Counted from the first letter of the stretch, positions 1-5,163 are shown. The stretch: 5,163 nt of DNA from Candidatus Heimdallarchaeota archaeon (GCA_015520535.1 WAPZ01000035.1:1-5163), one strand, 5' to 3'. Notes: generated from the sequence alone by a model not told the origin. Translations and numbers: made by a program.

Positions 1-63
1 ACATTATTCATTATTTTCACCAGTATACGTATTTGAATAACATAAAAAATCACTTTAAAGTAA

Positions 64-86
64 GTTAAAAAGTAAAAAAAGAGAAA
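64..86 (-). terminator. T-rich 3' end of the LURP-one gene
   Basis: Reading the minus strand, a run of seven T (plus-strand A at 74-80) and a second run of five T (plus-strand A at 66-70, followed by AG) lie about 30-45 bases beyond the stop codon at 111-113. Archaeal RNA polymerase can terminate at U-tracts without a strong hairpin, and I see no hairpin here. The rest of 1-110 is AT-rich and holds no reading frame I would defend. The end of transcription is inferred from composition only. Confidence 0.4.
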
Positions 87-110
87 TAGAATAGTTTTAA
101 AATTTAGCGG

Positions 111-686
111 TTATCGCGTTTCGGCACTATCTAAGATAACGGCAATAGCAATGGCCATCCGACGATCCAATAATCCCTCGGTGTCCATGCTTAGATCAAG
201 AACATAATGATCTCGTATACTCCACTTTCGGATATGTTTTCCGACTAGTTTATCGCCAATATAAATATCGAAGCTCAGTCGCCAAGGGAAGAAGAAACGT
301 CGCATAATACTTTTGAGAATACTATCCGCACGAACAACACCGATTTTTCTTCCTTGTGGGTCTAAGATAGACCATTCTCTTAGAATTAACCAGCTCTTAA
401 GCCAATTCCTCTTGAGTTCACCAATAACTTCATTTTTTTGAACATCAATAACTCTAAAATGACCAAACGTATCTAAAATGGCCAAATCTTCTAAGTGAAG
501 CACTTTGGGTGCTTTGTCGTTGGAACCAGCAAAGACATGAATATGTGTTTTCAGACCAAAGCGATCTCTTTTAATGTAAAATAACACTTCTCCCGTTTCC
601 GGGTTTGTTATTGTATATCGTTCGCCAAACGCTAAAACTTTCTGCTTTAAATGGTATTTTGGCAGATTCCAAATATCTTGAGACAT
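111..686 (-). CDS. LURP-one-related (tubby C-terminal-like fold) protein
   Basis: From the ATG at 686 the product is 191 residues. It is a soluble, strand-rich protein of the LURP-one-related/YxjI type, in the tubby C-terminal/phospholipid-scramblase-like superfamily. What shows this: an N-terminal K-Q-K-V-L-A-F-G-E-R-Y-T-I block (residues 14-26), then alternating short strands with turns such as NPETGE and DPQGRK, where paired strands repeat the pattern 'V-x-D-x-x-x-x-x-I-G' (80-89 and 107-118). It ends in D-R-R-M-A-I-A-I-A-V-I-L-D (174-186), the hydrophobic helix that threads the barrel in this fold. Length is normal for the family. The frame is open to a TTG at 722, but the ATG at 686 has GGGTGA five bases upstream and begins just where family members begin, so I chose it. 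No signal peptide or membrane segment is seen. Family members are thought to bind membranes or phosphoinositides, but the archaeal role is unknown. It lies 40 bases downstream of the zinc-ribbon membrane gene on the same strand. Confidence 0.8.
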   Translation of the reverse strand: MSQDIWNLPKYHLKQKVLAFGERYTITNPETGEVLFYIKRDRFGLKTHIHVFAGSNDKAPKVLHLEDLAILDTFGHFRVIDVQKNEVIGELKRNWLKSWLILREWSILDPQGRKIGVVRADSILKSIMRRFFFPWRLSFDIYIGDKLVGKHIRKWSIRDHYVLDLSMDTEGLLDRRMAIAIAVILDSAETR

Positions 687-691
687 TTTTT

Positions 692-697
692 TCACCC
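692..697 (-). promoter_or_regulatory. Shine-Dalgarno deciding the LURP-one start
   Basis: On the minus strand GGGTGA sits five A residues before the ATG at 686-684. GGTGA is complementary to the conserved archaeal 16S 3' tail. The upstream candidates (TTG at 722, ATG at 701) have no comparable site, so this element moves the start twelve codons inward from the longest frame. Confidence 0.65.
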
Positions 698-726
698 ACA
701 TATGGTAATTTTTTTCTTTCAATTAA

Positions 727-1098
727 TTAAAATTTTTTTATATTTTCAAGGACATACGGTTGGCAATCGTCGCATACGTCACCATTTTCAATAAATTTGA
801 ATTGATAACATACTCGGCAGCGGGTACGACCAGATTTATCCTTTTTGGGGCCTTTAAACGGCAGATCAATGTAACCACTGAGTTCTAGAGCCAATAAAGT
901 AAGACTGACAACGACGATTATACCAGATATTAGAGCTAATATCAAAAAAACTATATTTGCATAGTTTCCATTTTCCCATTCTTTAAAAAAGACGAATGCA
1001 AGGGCTGAAAAGGCAAATATGATCAGTAAAAGGATAATAAAAGGCTCAAAAAGATCTAAGATGGGTATGAAGCCACGTTTATTGGATCTCATTGTCAT
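727..1098 (-). CDS. Two-helix membrane protein with C-terminal zinc ribbon
   Basis: From the ATG at 1098 the product is 123 residues. I do not recognise a named family. A short positively charged N-terminus (RSNKR) leads to a hydrophobic helix at about residues 18-38, a short polar loop (KEWENGNYAN), and a second helix at about 48-70. A lysine-rich linker (FKGPKKDKSGR) leads to C94-x2-C97-x11-C109-x2-C112, a zinc-ribbon or zinc-knuckle pattern. The positive-inside rule puts both termini and the metal site in the cytoplasm. The frame stays open to 1317, but the extra N-terminal residues are low-complexity, would overlap the divergent kinase gene, and have no ribosome site. By contrast a TATA box 1121-1130 places the transcript start almost on the ATG at 1098. 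A second ATG at 1092 is possible. Such a protein could anchor or recruit a partner at the membrane; the same-strand LURP-one neighbour is one candidate, but that is inference. Confidence 0.7.
   Translation of the reverse strand: MTMRSNKRGFIPILDLFEPFIILLLIIFAFSALAFVFFKEWENGNYANIVFLILALISGIIVVVSLTLLALELSGYIDLPFKGPKKDKSGRTRCRVCYQFKFIENGDVCDDCQPYVLENIKKF
735..742 (-). promoter_or_regulatory. Candidate TATA box for the LURP-one gene
   Basis: The minus strand reads TATAAAAA from 742 to 735, inside the last codons of the zinc-ribbon gene and its stop region. About 26 bases on from its centre puts a start site near 712. This gives a 5' leader of roughly 26 bases that would include the GGGTGA at 697-692. 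The region is AT-rich, so chance matches are easy, and read-through from the upstream gene is an alternative. Confidence 0.4.
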
Positions 1099-1120
1099 AG
1101 TAAGATGTTTTCCACCGACT

Positions 1121-1131
1121 TTTAAATATTT
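1121..1131 (-). promoter_or_regulatory. TATA box and BRE for leaderless zinc-ribbon gene
   Basis: The minus strand reads AATATTTAAA (1130 to 1121), preceded by the purine-rich GGAAAGAA expected of a BRE. The box centre near 1125 predicts initiation around 1099-1101, directly at the ATG at 1098, so the mRNA would be leaderless. The core is nearly palindromic (AAATATTT, 1124-1131). On the plus strand the upstream bases are a poor BRE, so I assign it to the minus-strand gene. A GGTGG at 1116-1112 lies 13 bases before the ATG and upstream of the predicted transcript start, so it probably does not act as a ribosome site. Confidence 0.55.
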
Positions 1132-1197
1132 TCTTTCCAGAATTGAGATTTTCATTACTGACACAAGTTCAACGTCACACGACTTCGTTAGCAAATG

Positions 1198-1205
1198 TTT
1201 AAAAG
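1198..1205 (+). promoter_or_regulatory. Candidate TATA box for the kinase-methyltransferase pair
   Basis: TTTAAAAG, preceded by GCAAATG, is the best-placed AT box on the plus strand of the divergent gap. Its centre predicts a transcript start near 1227 and a leader of about 39 bases carrying the GAGGT ribosome site. The match is moderate. The alternative is the TTTAAATATT at 1121-1130 used in the other direction, which would give a leader over 110 bases long. Confidence 0.35.
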
Positions 1206-1214
1206 GAGGCTTTG

Positions 1215-1244
1215 ATGTTTGTATTTTTGAAGTGCATTCCTTAA
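1215..1244 (+). other. Possible nine-codon leader ORF before the kinase
   Basis: An ATG at 1215 opens a nine-residue frame (MFVFLKCIP) closed by TAA at 1242-1244. It is preceded by GGAGG at 1205-1209 with five-base spacing, a better ribosome site than the kinase itself has. It ends eleven bases before the kinase's GAGGT. It would be translated only if transcription starts upstream of about 1200. If the TATA box at 1198-1205 is real, the GGAGG is not in the mRNA and this frame is chance. Confidence 0.15.
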
Positions 1245-1254
1245 TTAAAGTATT

Positions 1255-1259
1255 GAGGT
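1255..1259 (+). promoter_or_regulatory. Shine-Dalgarno supporting the kinase TTG start
   Basis: GAGGT lies six bases before the TTG at 1266. An in-frame TGA at 1254-1256 overlaps it, so the coding frame cannot begin further upstream. No ATG lies near the N-terminus in this frame. The site therefore makes TTG 1266 the best supported start. Confidence 0.65.
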
Positions 1260-1265
1260 AAAATC

Positions 1266-2732
1266 TTGAAGAAAGCAATATCTGTGGAATCACTTTTGGA
1301 TGCCATCTTATCACCATGCTATATTTGGAAAAAAACCGCCAATGGTCAAATAATCTTAGAGTATGCTAATGCTGCGGCTAAAGACGTGACTGACGGAAAA
1401 GTGACTACGCTTATCGGGCTTCCGCTGGAGAAAGTACAAGAACAAAACCCAGATATTCAAGAAATAATCAAGCAAGTATTTGTAACGGGAAAACCACAAA
1501 AACGCGAGCGAACATATACGTATATAACAACAAGTAAAACACGCGATCTGTTGGCTGAAGTTTCAAAAATAGATGAAAACCATGTGTTAGTCATTACGCA
1601 TGATATTACGTTACAAAAACAAATCGAAAAAGAATTGCACTCATTAACAGAAAGATATCAACGAATAATTAATTCGATGGCTGAAGGGCTTTCCATTGAA
1701 GACAAAAACGGGTATTTGATCTTTAATAACCGTAGAACATTGGAAATGTTAGGATACAAGGAAAATGAGCTTCTTGGAATTCATTGGGAGAAAATCATAC
1801 CCAAAGATCAGCTAGAAAAGGTAAAAAGTGAAGCTGCAAAGCGTCCGCTAGGAATTTCCAGCCGCTATGAAACAGAACTTTTACGTAAAGATGGCACCCG
1901 CATTCCCGTATCCATTGCCGCTAGCCCAATGTTTGACAGACAAGGAAATTATGCGGGAAATGTGGTTGTCTTTTCGGATATCTCCGCACTTAAAGAATCT
2001 GAAGCAAAATTAAAGGAAGCACAAAGAAAGTTAAAGGAACAAAAGGATGAAATCGAACTTTACTTAGATATTTTAGCTCATGATCTGAGAAACCATTTAA
2101 TGGTCGCACTAGGATATCTGGATTTGTTACATAAAGAAAAATTGCCACCACCAGCTGACACTTATCTTGCAAAATTGCGCGGCAGCGTTACTAACACAAT
2201 TACTTTATTAAATAATATTGCAGTACTCCTAAAAAAAGGCTTACAAGAAACAGAATTGCAACCAACAAATCTATGGGAAATAATTAATACTTCCATCAAT
2301 ACCGTCAAAGATCTCTTTAAAAATCGTACAATCACCTTCATAAATCATAATATCACAGAAAAAGACATTGTTTTGGCAAATTCACTATTAAATGAAGTTT
2401 TTCTCAACTTATTTACTAATTCCGTCAAATATACACCGAATGATCCTGTAATCATTGAAGTCGCAAAGGAAGAAAAAGGGGATTACCTTCTCATTGTGGT
2501 TTCTGATAACGGAAGTGGCATTCCACCGGAAAAACGGAAAGACATCTTTGAACGTTTTGGACGGTTTAAAAAAGAAGGTCATGGTTCTGGCTTAGGCCTT
2601 TTCATTGTAAAATCTCTCATTTCAGCTTATCAAGGCAAAGTTTGGATTGAAAATCGTGTAAAGGATGACTATACCCAAGGAACTACCTTTAAAATACTAC
2701 TCAAAAAAGCTAAAATGACAAATAATGTTTGA
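1266..2732 (+). CDS. Cytosolic double-PAS sensor histidine kinase
   Basis: A 488-residue sensor kinase that should autophosphorylate a histidine using ATP. Residues about 1-115 form a divergent PAS-like domain (ISVESLLDAIL... YANAAA) and about 122-242 a clear PAS domain (YQRIINSMAEGLSIEDKNGYLIFNN ... VVVFSDIS; shown in parts). A charged coiled coil (243-265) follows, then a HisKA-type dimerisation helix with A-H-D-L-R-N (H272 as phospho-acceptor). The HATPase domain has N381/N385 (N box), D414-N-G-S-G-I-P (G1), IFERFGRF (427-434, F box) and GHGSGLGL (437-444, G2). All catalytic boxes are intact. There is no membrane segment or signal peptide, so it senses a cytoplasmic cue, redox state or ligand. 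Translation starts at TTG with GAGGT six bases upstream. No response regulator lies in the window, so the phosphate acceptor is unknown. The methyltransferase begins five bases after its stop, implying one transcript. The ligand cannot be predicted from the PAS sequences. Confidence 0.93.
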   Translation: MKKAISVESLLDAILSPCYIWKKTANGQIILEYANAAAKDVTDGKVTTLIGLPLEKVQEQNPDIQEIIKQVFVTGKPQKRERTYTYITTSKTRDLLAEVSKIDENHVLVITHDITLQKQIEKELHSLTERYQRIINSMAEGLSIEDKNGYLIFNNRRTLEMLGYKENELLGIHWEKIIPKDQLEKVKSEAAKRPLGISSRYETELLRKDGTRIPVSIAASPMFDRQGNYAGNVVVFSDISALKESEAKLKEAQRKLKEQKDEIELYLDILAHDLRNHLMVALGYLDLLHKEKLPPPADTYLAKLRGSVTNTITLLNNIAVLLKKGLQETELQPTNLWEIINTSINTVKDLFKNRTITFINHNITEKDIVLANSLLNEVFLNLFTNSVKYTPNDPVIIEVAKEEKGDYLLIVVSDNGSGIPPEKRKDIFERFGRFKKEGHGSGLGLFIVKSLISAYQGKVWIENRVKDDYTQGTTFKILLKKAKMTNNV

Positions 2733-2737
2733 TTTAA

Positions 2738-4255
2738 ATGTCACCACCGAAGTCAAAAATTAAGGAATTTGGCGATTTTCAAACACCAGAAGATGTCACT
2801 CATAAAATTCTTTTTTTGCTAAAGCAGCAGTTACATATCAAACCTAATTCTATAATTGAGCCTAACTGCGGAACAGGGACATTTGTAATTTCAGCGGCAG
2901 AAACCTACCCCCAGAGTGTAATTTATGCCATTGATATTAATCATGACTACATTAAAACCTTAAAAAAGAAACTCACCATTAAATCTATATCAAATATCGT
3001 TAAAACTGAGGTCGCTAACTTTTTCGATCTAGATTGGTATCACATCATCAAAGCACTTCCACCACCGGTTCTAGTTCTTGGAAACCCGCCATGGGTTACT
3101 ATCGCTGAATTAACAGTTCTAAACGGGACGCACATCCCCAAGAAATGGAACATTTATGGCTTTAGCGGATTAGAAGCCAAAACCGGTAAAAGTAATTTTG
3201 ACGTTTCAGAACTCATCATCATAACCTTATTAGATGCTCTTCACCAACAAAATATTCCTGGAACCATCGCTATGATTACTAAAACGACTGTTTCCCGAAA
3301 AGTCCTCTATTTCGCACATAAAAACCGCATTCCTTTAAAATATGCCGGTTTTTTCAATCTCAACGCCAAACAAATTTTCAATGCCGCAACCAGCGCCGGA
3401 CTTTTTATTCTTCAACCTAATCATGCATCACCACCTTTTAGTACACAAAATAACGATATTTTTTGCAAAATTTATTCCACACTCACTCTTACTTCATTCA
3501 TAAAAGAAATCGGAATAATTGACGGAAAACTCATCTCACACCTTTCATTATATAAAAAATGGCAACATTTAGCAAAATTAACGCCTAAAGATAAAAAAAA
3601 CGCCAAAAAAACAGAACTACAATGGCGTTCTGGTATTAAGCATGACAGTTCGAAAGTCATGGTGCTGACTAAAAAAGGAGACCATTTTTACAATGGTTTT
3701 GGCAAGAAAGTGGACATCGAAGATACATACCTTTACCCACTTTTAAAAAGCTCAGACATCGCAAATGGAAGAATCTCAGACACTAAAAAATGGTTAATCG
3801 TCCCACAAAAAAAATATAGAGATGACACAGCCAAAATAAAGCAACACGCTCCAAAAACGTGGCATTATTTACAAACATATGCCGAAACACTGAAAAAAAG
3901 GCGAAGCTCTGTTTATAAAAATCAGCCAGCATTTGCCATCTTTGGAGTCGGCCCATACACCTTTGCTCCCTACAAAGTCGCCATCTCTGGACTTTACAAA
4001 AAACTGCACTTCCAACTAGTCACGCCATTATATGGAAAACCCGTCGTTTTTGATGACACGTGTTATTTCTTGCCATGCCACTCATATCAAGAAGCTCAAC
4101 ACCTTTTCTCGCTACTCAATCACCCGATCACCCAAGAATTCTACCAATCACTCATTTTTTGGGAAGCAAAACGCCCAATCACCAAACAAGTTCTAGAAAT
4201 GCTCGATTTGTCTAAATTAGCAAAAAAAGCAAATAAATATGCTTTGGACTTTTAA
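2738..4255 (+). CDS. Gamma-type N6-adenine DNA methyltransferase, solitary
   Basis: A 505-residue S-adenosylmethionine-dependent enzyme predicted to methylate the N6 of adenine in a specific DNA site. Motif order is that of M.TaqI/Eco57I-like gamma enzymes: F-G-D-F-Q-T-P (11-17, motif X), I-E-P-N-C-G-T-G-T-F (40-49, motif I, cofactor loop), A-I-D-I-N (64-68, motif II acidic residue D66), F-D-L-D (96-99, motif III) and N-P-P-W (116-119, catalytic motif IV). The segment from about 290 to 495 holds conserved-looking blocks (WRSGIKHDSSKVM, AIFGVGPYTFAPYKVAISG) and is probably the target-recognition region. The N-terminal layout rules out an rRNA or protein methylase as first guess. It is too short for a type IIG fusion and no nuclease motif is seen. 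No restriction enzyme is adjacent, so it may be an orphan methylase, or its partner lies outside the window. There is no Shine-Dalgarno before the ATG, which follows the kinase stop by five bases, suggesting translational coupling. The coding strand is strongly C-rich and G-poor in its 3' half, unlike its neighbours. The target site cannot be read from sequence. Confidence 0.9.
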   Translation: MSPPKSKIKEFGDFQTPEDVTHKILFLLKQQLHIKPNSIIEPNCGTGTFVISAAETYPQSVIYAIDINHDYIKTLKKKLTIKSISNIVKTEVANFFDLDWYHIIKALPPPVLVLGNPPWVTIAELTVLNGTHIPKKWNIYGFSGLEAKTGKSNFDVSELIIITLLDALHQQNIPGTIAMITKTTVSRKVLYFAHKNRIPLKYAGFFNLNAKQIFNAATSAGLFILQPNHASPPFSTQNNDIFCKIYSTLTLTSFIKEIGIIDGKLISHLSLYKKWQHLAKLTPKDKKNAKKTELQWRSGIKHDSSKVMVLTKKGDHFYNGFGKKVDIEDTYLYPLLKSSDIANGRISDTKKWLIVPQKKYRDDTAKIKQHAPKTWHYLQTYAETLKKRRSSVYKNQPAFAIFGVGPYTFAPYKVAISGLYKKLHFQLVTPLYGKPVVFDDTCYFLPCHSYQEAQHLFSLLNHPITQEFYQSLIFWEAKRPITKQVLEMLDLSKLAKKANKYALDF

Positions 4256-4289
4256 ACTTGACTAAAGAGTGCACATCAGCCTATACTAA

Positions 4290-4298
4290 TTATATTTA
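4290..4298 (+). promoter_or_regulatory. Weak TATA-like box before the candidate RNA
   Basis: TTATATTTA lies 35-43 bases after the methyltransferase stop. Its centre predicts initiation near 4319-4321, slightly inside the first proposed stem (4311-4317). A second AT box, CTATAC at 4281-4286, would place initiation near 4311. Neither has a convincing purine-rich BRE, and the surrounding DNA is AT-rich, so this is a suggestion only. Confidence 0.25.
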
Positions 4299-4310
4299 AT
4301 TGAATTTTGT

Positions 4311-4472
4311 CCAGTAGGGTAAAAACAAGAAACAATTAGTAATCAACAAATAAAATAGTAATCTGATTCAAATGCTTTTTTCTACTGGGAACACTAGAAA
4401 TCTGAGACTATCACTATGGTGAAAAGACCATAGCTGCGGAAAACGTCACGAAAAATCGTGGTTTACTCTTTT
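4311..4472 (+). ncRNA. Candidate small structured RNA of unknown class
   Basis: This gap segment shows more folding potential than the other noncoding stretches. CCAGTAG (4311-4317) can pair with CTACTGG (4382-4388), extended by two G-U pairs and an A/T run. CTATGGT (4414-4420) and ACCATAG (4427-4433) form a perfect seven-pair hairpin with a GAAAAG loop. CACGA (4447-4451) and TCGTG (4456-4460) form a second hairpin with an AAAA loop, followed by TTTT at 4469-4472. GGGTAAA (4317-4323) can also pair with TTTACTC (4462-4468), which would conflict with or pseudoknot the first stem. The local seven-pair hairpin is the least likely to be chance; the long-range stems alone are not significant. I find no C/D boxes, H/ACA elements, tRNA or SRP features. 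It could instead be the 3' UTR of the methyltransferase mRNA. Confidence 0.3.
4441..4472 (+). terminator. Hairpin and T-tract terminator
   Basis: A five-pair stem CACGA/TCGTG (4447-4451 with 4456-4460), extendable by two G-U pairs and A-T pairs if C4444 is bulged, closes an AAAA loop. It is followed within twelve bases by CTCTTTT (4466-4472). It would end either the candidate RNA or read-through from the kinase-methyltransferase transcript. No better terminator is visible right after the methyltransferase stop at 4255. Confidence 0.4.
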
Positions 4473-4510
4473 AAACTTTAAGTAGAAGAATATTTTTCAT
4501 ATACATGTAG

Positions 4511-4543
4511 GTTCGATAATTTGAAAATTCGAAATTTTCGAAC
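4511..4543 (+). promoter_or_regulatory. 33-bp inverted-repeat operator upstream of gbsR-like gene
   Basis: Half-sites GTTCGATAATTT (4511-4522) and AAATTTTCGAAC (4532-4543) are reverse complements at 11 of 12 positions around a nine-base spacer centred at 4527. The spacer itself contributes a central TTCGAA palindrome (4528-4533), so TTCGA occurs three times. The right half-site ends eight bases before the TATA box at 4551, overlapping or abutting the BRE. That position would allow a bound protein to block or recruit TBP/TFB. Dyads of this size suit dimeric winged-helix regulators, and the adjacent gene encodes one. The site itself is seen directly; the identity of the protein is inferred. Confidence 0.6.
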
Positions 4544-4550
4544 AAAAGAA

Positions 4551-4558
4551 TTTATATA
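4551..4558 (+). promoter_or_regulatory. TATA box and BRE for the GbsR/MarR-type regulator
   Basis: TTTATATA (followed by TT) preceded by ACAAAAGAA is the strongest archaeal core promoter in the window. About 26 bases on from its centre predicts transcription starting near 4580, giving a very short leader of around 15 bases that begins at or just before the GAGGTGA ribosome site. Confidence 0.75.
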
Positions 4559-4579
4559 TTTTGCCACAAATGGGAACAT

Positions 4580-4586
4580 GAGGTGA
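4580..4586 (+). promoter_or_regulatory. Strong Shine-Dalgarno for the regulator
   Basis: GAGGTGA is a seven-base complement to the archaeal 16S 3' tail. It lies eight bases before the ATG at 4595 and fixes that start. Confidence 0.8.
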
Positions 4587-4594
4587 ATTAATAG

Positions 4595-5140
4595 ATGCAT
4601 CGTGAAGATAGAACATTCAAAGATGCTGAGGACATTGAACGACATATTATTAAACAAATGGGCGGCTTAGCAAAGACATTCGGTTTAGGTGAACTCGTCG
4701 GACTCATTGCTGGAACGCTGATGTTACATAAGGACGAACCGGTGTCATTAGATCAACTTGTTCGTGTGACCCAGTATTCTAAATCAACGATTTCCGTCAC
4801 TATGCGTAATTTTCTCCAATGGGGTCTTTTTGAAACCATAAAATTAGAAGGCGACCGTCGCAAATATTATATTCTTCGTGGAAGTTTTTCGAAAATTCTA
4901 TTGCGCACGATAAATAGTATAGTAGAATATGAAGCCAAGCCAATGATTAAAATGATTGACAATTATCTCCCACTATTAGCGGACATGAGCAAGGAAGCAC
5001 GAACCAAAAAAGATGAAAAAAAAGCCAACGATCTCATAGTGAAGTTAAAAGCAATTAAATCCGAATATCAAGAGATGATTGATTTTATTGATTTTTTAAA
5101 TAAGTGTGCAAAACGTTTTTTTTCTGAAAAAAGCAAATAA
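4595..5140 (+). CDS. GbsR/MarR-family winged-helix transcription regulator
   Basis: A 181-residue DNA-binding regulator resembling the GbsR branch of the MarR superfamily. An N-terminal helical segment contains G-G-L-A-K-T-F-G-L-G-E-L-V-G-L-I-A-G (23-40), the typical GbsR lead-in. Then come helix 2 (SLDQLVRVTQ, 51-60), the recognition helix S-K-S-T-I-S-V-T-M-R-N-F-L (62-74), and W-G-L with the wing EGDRRKYYIL (85-94). Residues about 98-175 are a long helical, lysine/glutamate-rich region that probably makes a dimerising coiled coil. Length is typical for the group. There is no signal peptide or membrane segment. The gene has its own TATA box and ribosome site and follows a 33-bp inverted repeat, so autoregulation is likely. 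Known GbsR proteins control osmoprotectant genes, but GbsR-like archaeal proteins are diverse and the effector here is unknown. The window stops 23 bases after the stop codon, so target genes downstream cannot be seen. Confidence 0.88.
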   Translation: MHREDRTFKDAEDIERHIIKQMGGLAKTFGLGELVGLIAGTLMLHKDEPVSLDQLVRVTQYSKSTISVTMRNFLQWGLFETIKLEGDRRKYYILRGSFSKILLRTINSIVEYEAKPMIKMIDNYLPLLADMSKEARTKKDEKKANDLIVKLKAIKSEYQEMIDFIDFLNKCAKRFFSEKSK

Positions 5141-5163
5141 AATAATGGAATAAAGAAAAGAAG

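Noticed and set aside
1019..1261. 80-codon plus-strand frame in the divergent gap
   Set aside because: It is antisense to the zinc-ribbon gene and its promoter, has no ribosome site and no recognisable domain.
1099..1317. N-terminal extension of the zinc-ribbon membrane protein (open to an ATG at 1317 on the minus strand)
   Set aside because: It overlaps the kinase start, has no ribosome site, lacks protein-like composition, and conflicts with the TATA box at 1121-1131 that points to the ATG at 1098.
1990..2172. 60-codon minus-strand frame inside the kinase
   Set aside because: It is antisense to the conserved HisKA region and is explained by the kinase reading frame.
3472..3660. 62-codon minus-strand frame inside the methyltransferase
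   Set aside because: It is antisense to conserved coding sequence, with no start signal of its own.
4360..4410. CTGA motifs at 4363 and 4402 as D boxes of a C/D guide RNA
   Set aside because: No matching C box (RTGATGA) is present at suitable spacing on either strand.
4372..4422. Sixteen-codon frame beginning ATG at 4372, and a five-codon frame in the hairpin at 4416
   Set aside because: Neither has a Shine-Dalgarno, both cross predicted RNA stems, and such short frames are expected by chance.
4505..4545. T-loop-like GGTTCGATAA suggesting a tRNA
   Set aside because: The flanking bases do not form a T-stem and no acceptor or anticodon arm can be drawn; the bases are explained by the inverted repeat.
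4477..4578. Minus-strand 33-codon frame across the regulator's promoter
   Set aside because: It runs through the inverted repeat and TATA box, and I see no start signal for it.

Overview
The window reads as low-GC archaeal DNA. The evidence is in the signals more than in gene identity. There are TATA boxes with purine-rich BRE-like upstream bases (best at 4551-4558 and 1121-1130). There are GGTGA/GAGGT Shine-Dalgarno sequences matching the archaeal 16S tail. One gene looks leaderless, two start codons are decided by the ribosome site, and T-tracts sit where genes end. A soluble PAS histidine kinase, a LURP-one (tubby-like) protein and a GbsR/MarR-type regulator together fit a mesophilic archaeon, possibly an Asgard or a euryarchaeote. 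The lineage cannot be fixed from sequence reading alone.

Layout. Positions 1-110 are AT-rich, hold no gene I can support, and carry the T-rich 3' end of the first minus-strand gene. Two minus-strand genes follow: a LURP-one-related protein (111-686; start moved inward to an ATG with a Shine-Dalgarno) and, upstream of it, a small two-helix membrane protein with a C-terminal CxxC...CxxC zinc ribbon (727-1098). The longer reading frame of the latter, extending to 1317, is rejected because TATA-box spacing points to leaderless initiation at 1098. A divergent 167-base gap (1099-1265) leads into a plus-strand pair. This pair is a cytosolic double-PAS histidine kinase starting at TTG (1266-2732) and, five bases later, a gamma-type N6-adenine DNA methyltransferase (2738-4255). 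The 339-base gap 4256-4594 is not empty. It holds a possible small structured RNA ending in a hairpin plus T-tract (about 4311-4472), then a 33-bp near-perfect inverted repeat (4511-4543) next to a strong TATA box. A GbsR/MarR-family winged-helix regulator (4595-5140) follows with a near-ideal Shine-Dalgarno, and the window ends just after it.

How it fits together. The kinase and methyltransferase look co-transcribed and probably translationally coupled, which would pair a sensory ATPase with a DNA-modifying enzyme. No response regulator and no restriction endonuclease lie in the window, so the methyltransferase looks solitary here. The inverted repeat beside the TATA box is a natural operator for the regulator it precedes, suggesting autoregulation. 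The zinc-ribbon membrane protein and the LURP-one protein are same-strand neighbours 40 bases apart, each with its own candidate TATA box. The methyltransferase gene has marked C-over-G bias on its coding strand compared with its neighbours, consistent with separate acquisition. I found no CRISPR array, tRNA, rRNA or insertion sequence. The most interesting parts are the operator, the candidate RNA and the kinase-methyltransferase pair; none of them is proof of a new system.
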